NCBI GenBank assembly: GCA_948468495.1 | Contig: CAOKJI010000131.1 | Coordinates: 1-6,152 of the forward strand | Source of the DNA: an uncultured Dorea sp. | GTDB lineage: Bacteria; Bacillota_A; Clostridia; Lachnospirales; Lachnospiraceae | DNA length: 6,152 nucleotides | Reading direction: 5' to 3' | Shown here: positions 4,999 through 6,152 of the stretch, in pieces | Layout of the letters: each line of letters opens with the position of its first letter | How positions within the stretch are numbered: position 1 is the first letter of the stretch | Translations under genes and position numbers: made by a program | Notes under the pieces: generated by a model | What the model was told of the DNA's origin: nothing | Seen by the model: only the letters and a program-made list of their open reading frames with translations | Database searches by the model: none

Positions 4999-5038
4999 AA
5001 ACATTCATTAATATCAGGAGATTTGAAGAAGAATATTT

Positions 5039-6152
5039 ATGTATGAGAAGATAAAGGCATATGTACAGAAGTACCGTATGATTCAGGACGCAGACATGGT
5101 TGTTGCGGGCGTGTCGGGCGGACCGGATTCAATATGTCTTCTTTGTGTTCTGATGAAGCTTCGGGAGGAACTTGGCTTTCGGATAGCTGCGGTTCATGTG
5201 AACCACTGTCTCAGGGGAAAGGAAGCTGACAAAGACGAACAGTTTGTCAGGGATTTTTGTCTGGAGAGAGGCGTTTCCTTAAAGGTGGTTCGGGAAGATG
5301 TGGCGGATTATGCCAGAGAGCGAAGGATATCTTCTGAAGAGGCAGGGCGTGAAGTGAGGCGAAACGCCTACAGGCTGGCTATGCGGGAGTATGGTGGAAC
5401 GAAGATAGCGCTTGCGCATCATATGGATGATAACGCAGAGACGATGCTCCTTCATATGGCAAGGGGGACCGGACTTCAGGGAATGGCGGGGATACGACCT
5501 GTGTCGGGAGAATATATCCGGCCGCTTTTGATTGTCAGGAAAGCAGAGATTCGGGAATATTTAAGGGCTGCTCATATTTCAAGCTGTGAGGACGCTACGA
5601 ATCAGGAAGATATCTATGCCAGAAACCGTGTTCGGAACCATGTGCTGCCCTTTCTGGAAGCACAGGTGAATCAGAAAACGGTTGAACATATGTGGGAACT
5701 GTCAGAGCAGATGGATATGCTTAAGGGATATATAAACCGGCAGACGGAGAAGCTGTTAGAAAGCTGCGTGACGGTTTTGGACGGGGAATACCTGGTGCAT
5801 CTAAGAGAATTTGAGGATGCAGATGAGGCGCTGAAACCATTTCTGATTCACAAAGTTCTGGCAGAGGCGGCAGGCCGGGCGAAGGATATCGAGGCTGTTC
5901 ATATCAGGGCAGTGGCAGAACTGATTCGAAAGCAGAGCGGTAAGAAGGTTATACTTCCTTACGCGCTGGAAGCGAAACGTCAATATAAGGATATTTGTAT
6001 CCGAAAAAGGAGGGATTTTCCAAAAGGCGGAGACTTCTGGGAAAGGGAAGCGGGACGCCAGGCGGAAAGTAGGATTTGCGGGGCAGACGAGCCGGATAGA
6101 ATAACTGAGATAAAGAATCTTGTACAGGCTAGAATCTTCAGACGGGAAGAAA
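5039..6152 (+). CDS. tilS: tRNA(Ile)-lysidine synthetase TilS (3' end outside window)
   Basis: The frame is open from ATG 5039 to the right edge and shows 371 residues of a family usually about 430-480 aa. TilS uses ATP and lysine to convert the wobble cytidine of tRNA-Ile(CAU) into lysidine, changing it from Met to Ile decoding; it is essential and cytoplasmic. The N-type ATP pyrophosphatase loop SGGPDS is at 26-31, HVNHCLRG at 53-60, and [10 protein letters not shown] at 126-135, with Asn132 where Gln is commonest. ARGTGLQGM lies at 141-149. The typical EDATN and [11 protein letters not shown] blocks follow. The middle substrate-specificity domain is complete and the C-terminal domain is cut. 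An in-frame TGA at 5024-5026 rules out a start much further upstream. The ribosome binding site is weak (GAAGAAG at 5025-5031; a better GGAG at 5017-5020 is too far). It follows spoIIE by 124 bases, as in the conserved spoIIE-tilS-hpt-ftsH order. Confidence 0.95.
   Translation, partial: MYEKIKAYVQKYRMIQDADMVVAGVSGGPDSICLLCVLMKLREELGFRIAAVHVNHCLRGKEADKDEQFVRDFCLERGVSLKVVREDVADYARERRISSEEAGREVRRNAYRLAMREYGGTKIALAHHMDDNAETMLLHMARGTGLQGMAGIRPVSGEYIRPLLIVRKAEIREYLRAAHISSCEDATNQEDIYARNRVRNHVLPFLEAQVNQKTVEHMWELSEQMDMLKGYINRQTEKLLESCVTVLDGEYLVHLREFEDADEALKPFLIHKVLAEAAGRAKDIEAVHIRAVAELIRKQSGKKVILPYALEAKRQYKDICIRKRRDFPKGGDFWEREAGRQAESRICGADEPDRITEIKNLVQARIFRREE

Noticed and set aside
1..6152. Mobile element, prophage, CRISPR or defence system
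   Set aside because: No transposase, integrase, repeat array, tRNA attachment site or toxin-antitoxin pair is visible; the region is a conserved core locus.

Overview
The window most likely comes from an endospore-forming Firmicute of the class Clostridia, probably a Lachnospiraceae-type genome. This rests on the gene content, moderate GC, strong AGGAGG-type ribosome binding sites, and an order (HU - S4 protein - yabP - yabQ - divIC - spoIIE - tilS) that mirrors the Bacillus subtilis yabO-yabP-yabQ-divIC...spoIIE...tilS region. Every convincing gene lies on the + strand. I saw no mobile element, CRISPR array, tRNA or rRNA.

Left part (1-1627): the C-terminal end of a CCA-adding tRNA nucleotidyltransferase enters from the left edge. 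After a 203-base gap comes a monocistronic-looking CotS-type spore-coat kinase-fold gene. That gap holds a very good match to a SigmaE (mother-cell sporulation) promoter and a 9-bp tandem direct repeat. The promoter position and the ribosome binding site both place the coat gene start at 602, not at the upstream ATG 575. Its kinase-like active site has substitutions at both expected catalytic aspartates.

Middle (1637-3474): the HU gene has its own near-consensus SigmaA promoter and an intrinsic terminator. Then follow rqcP (S4-domain ribosome quality-control factor), yabP and yabQ (sporulation) and divIC (cell division), ending at a clear intrinsic terminator. A SigmaE-like promoter with the same -35 and spacing as the coat-gene promoter overlaps the rqcP stop codon. 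It could switch yabP-yabQ on in the mother cell independently of rqcP.

Right part (3475-6152): a short SpoIIE-type PP2C phosphatase (467 aa from its best start) keeps all the phosphatase motifs but has no membrane domain, unlike the classical protein of about 830 aa with ten membrane helices. It is followed by tilS (tRNA-Ile lysidine synthetase), cut by the right edge; hpt and ftsH would be expected next. The locus joins translation quality (cca, rqcP, tilS), chromosome packing (HU), division (divIC) and sporulation (cotS-like, yabP, yabQ, spoIIE). The items most worth a second look are the soluble SpoIIE, the degenerate coat kinase and the paired SigmaE-like promoters.
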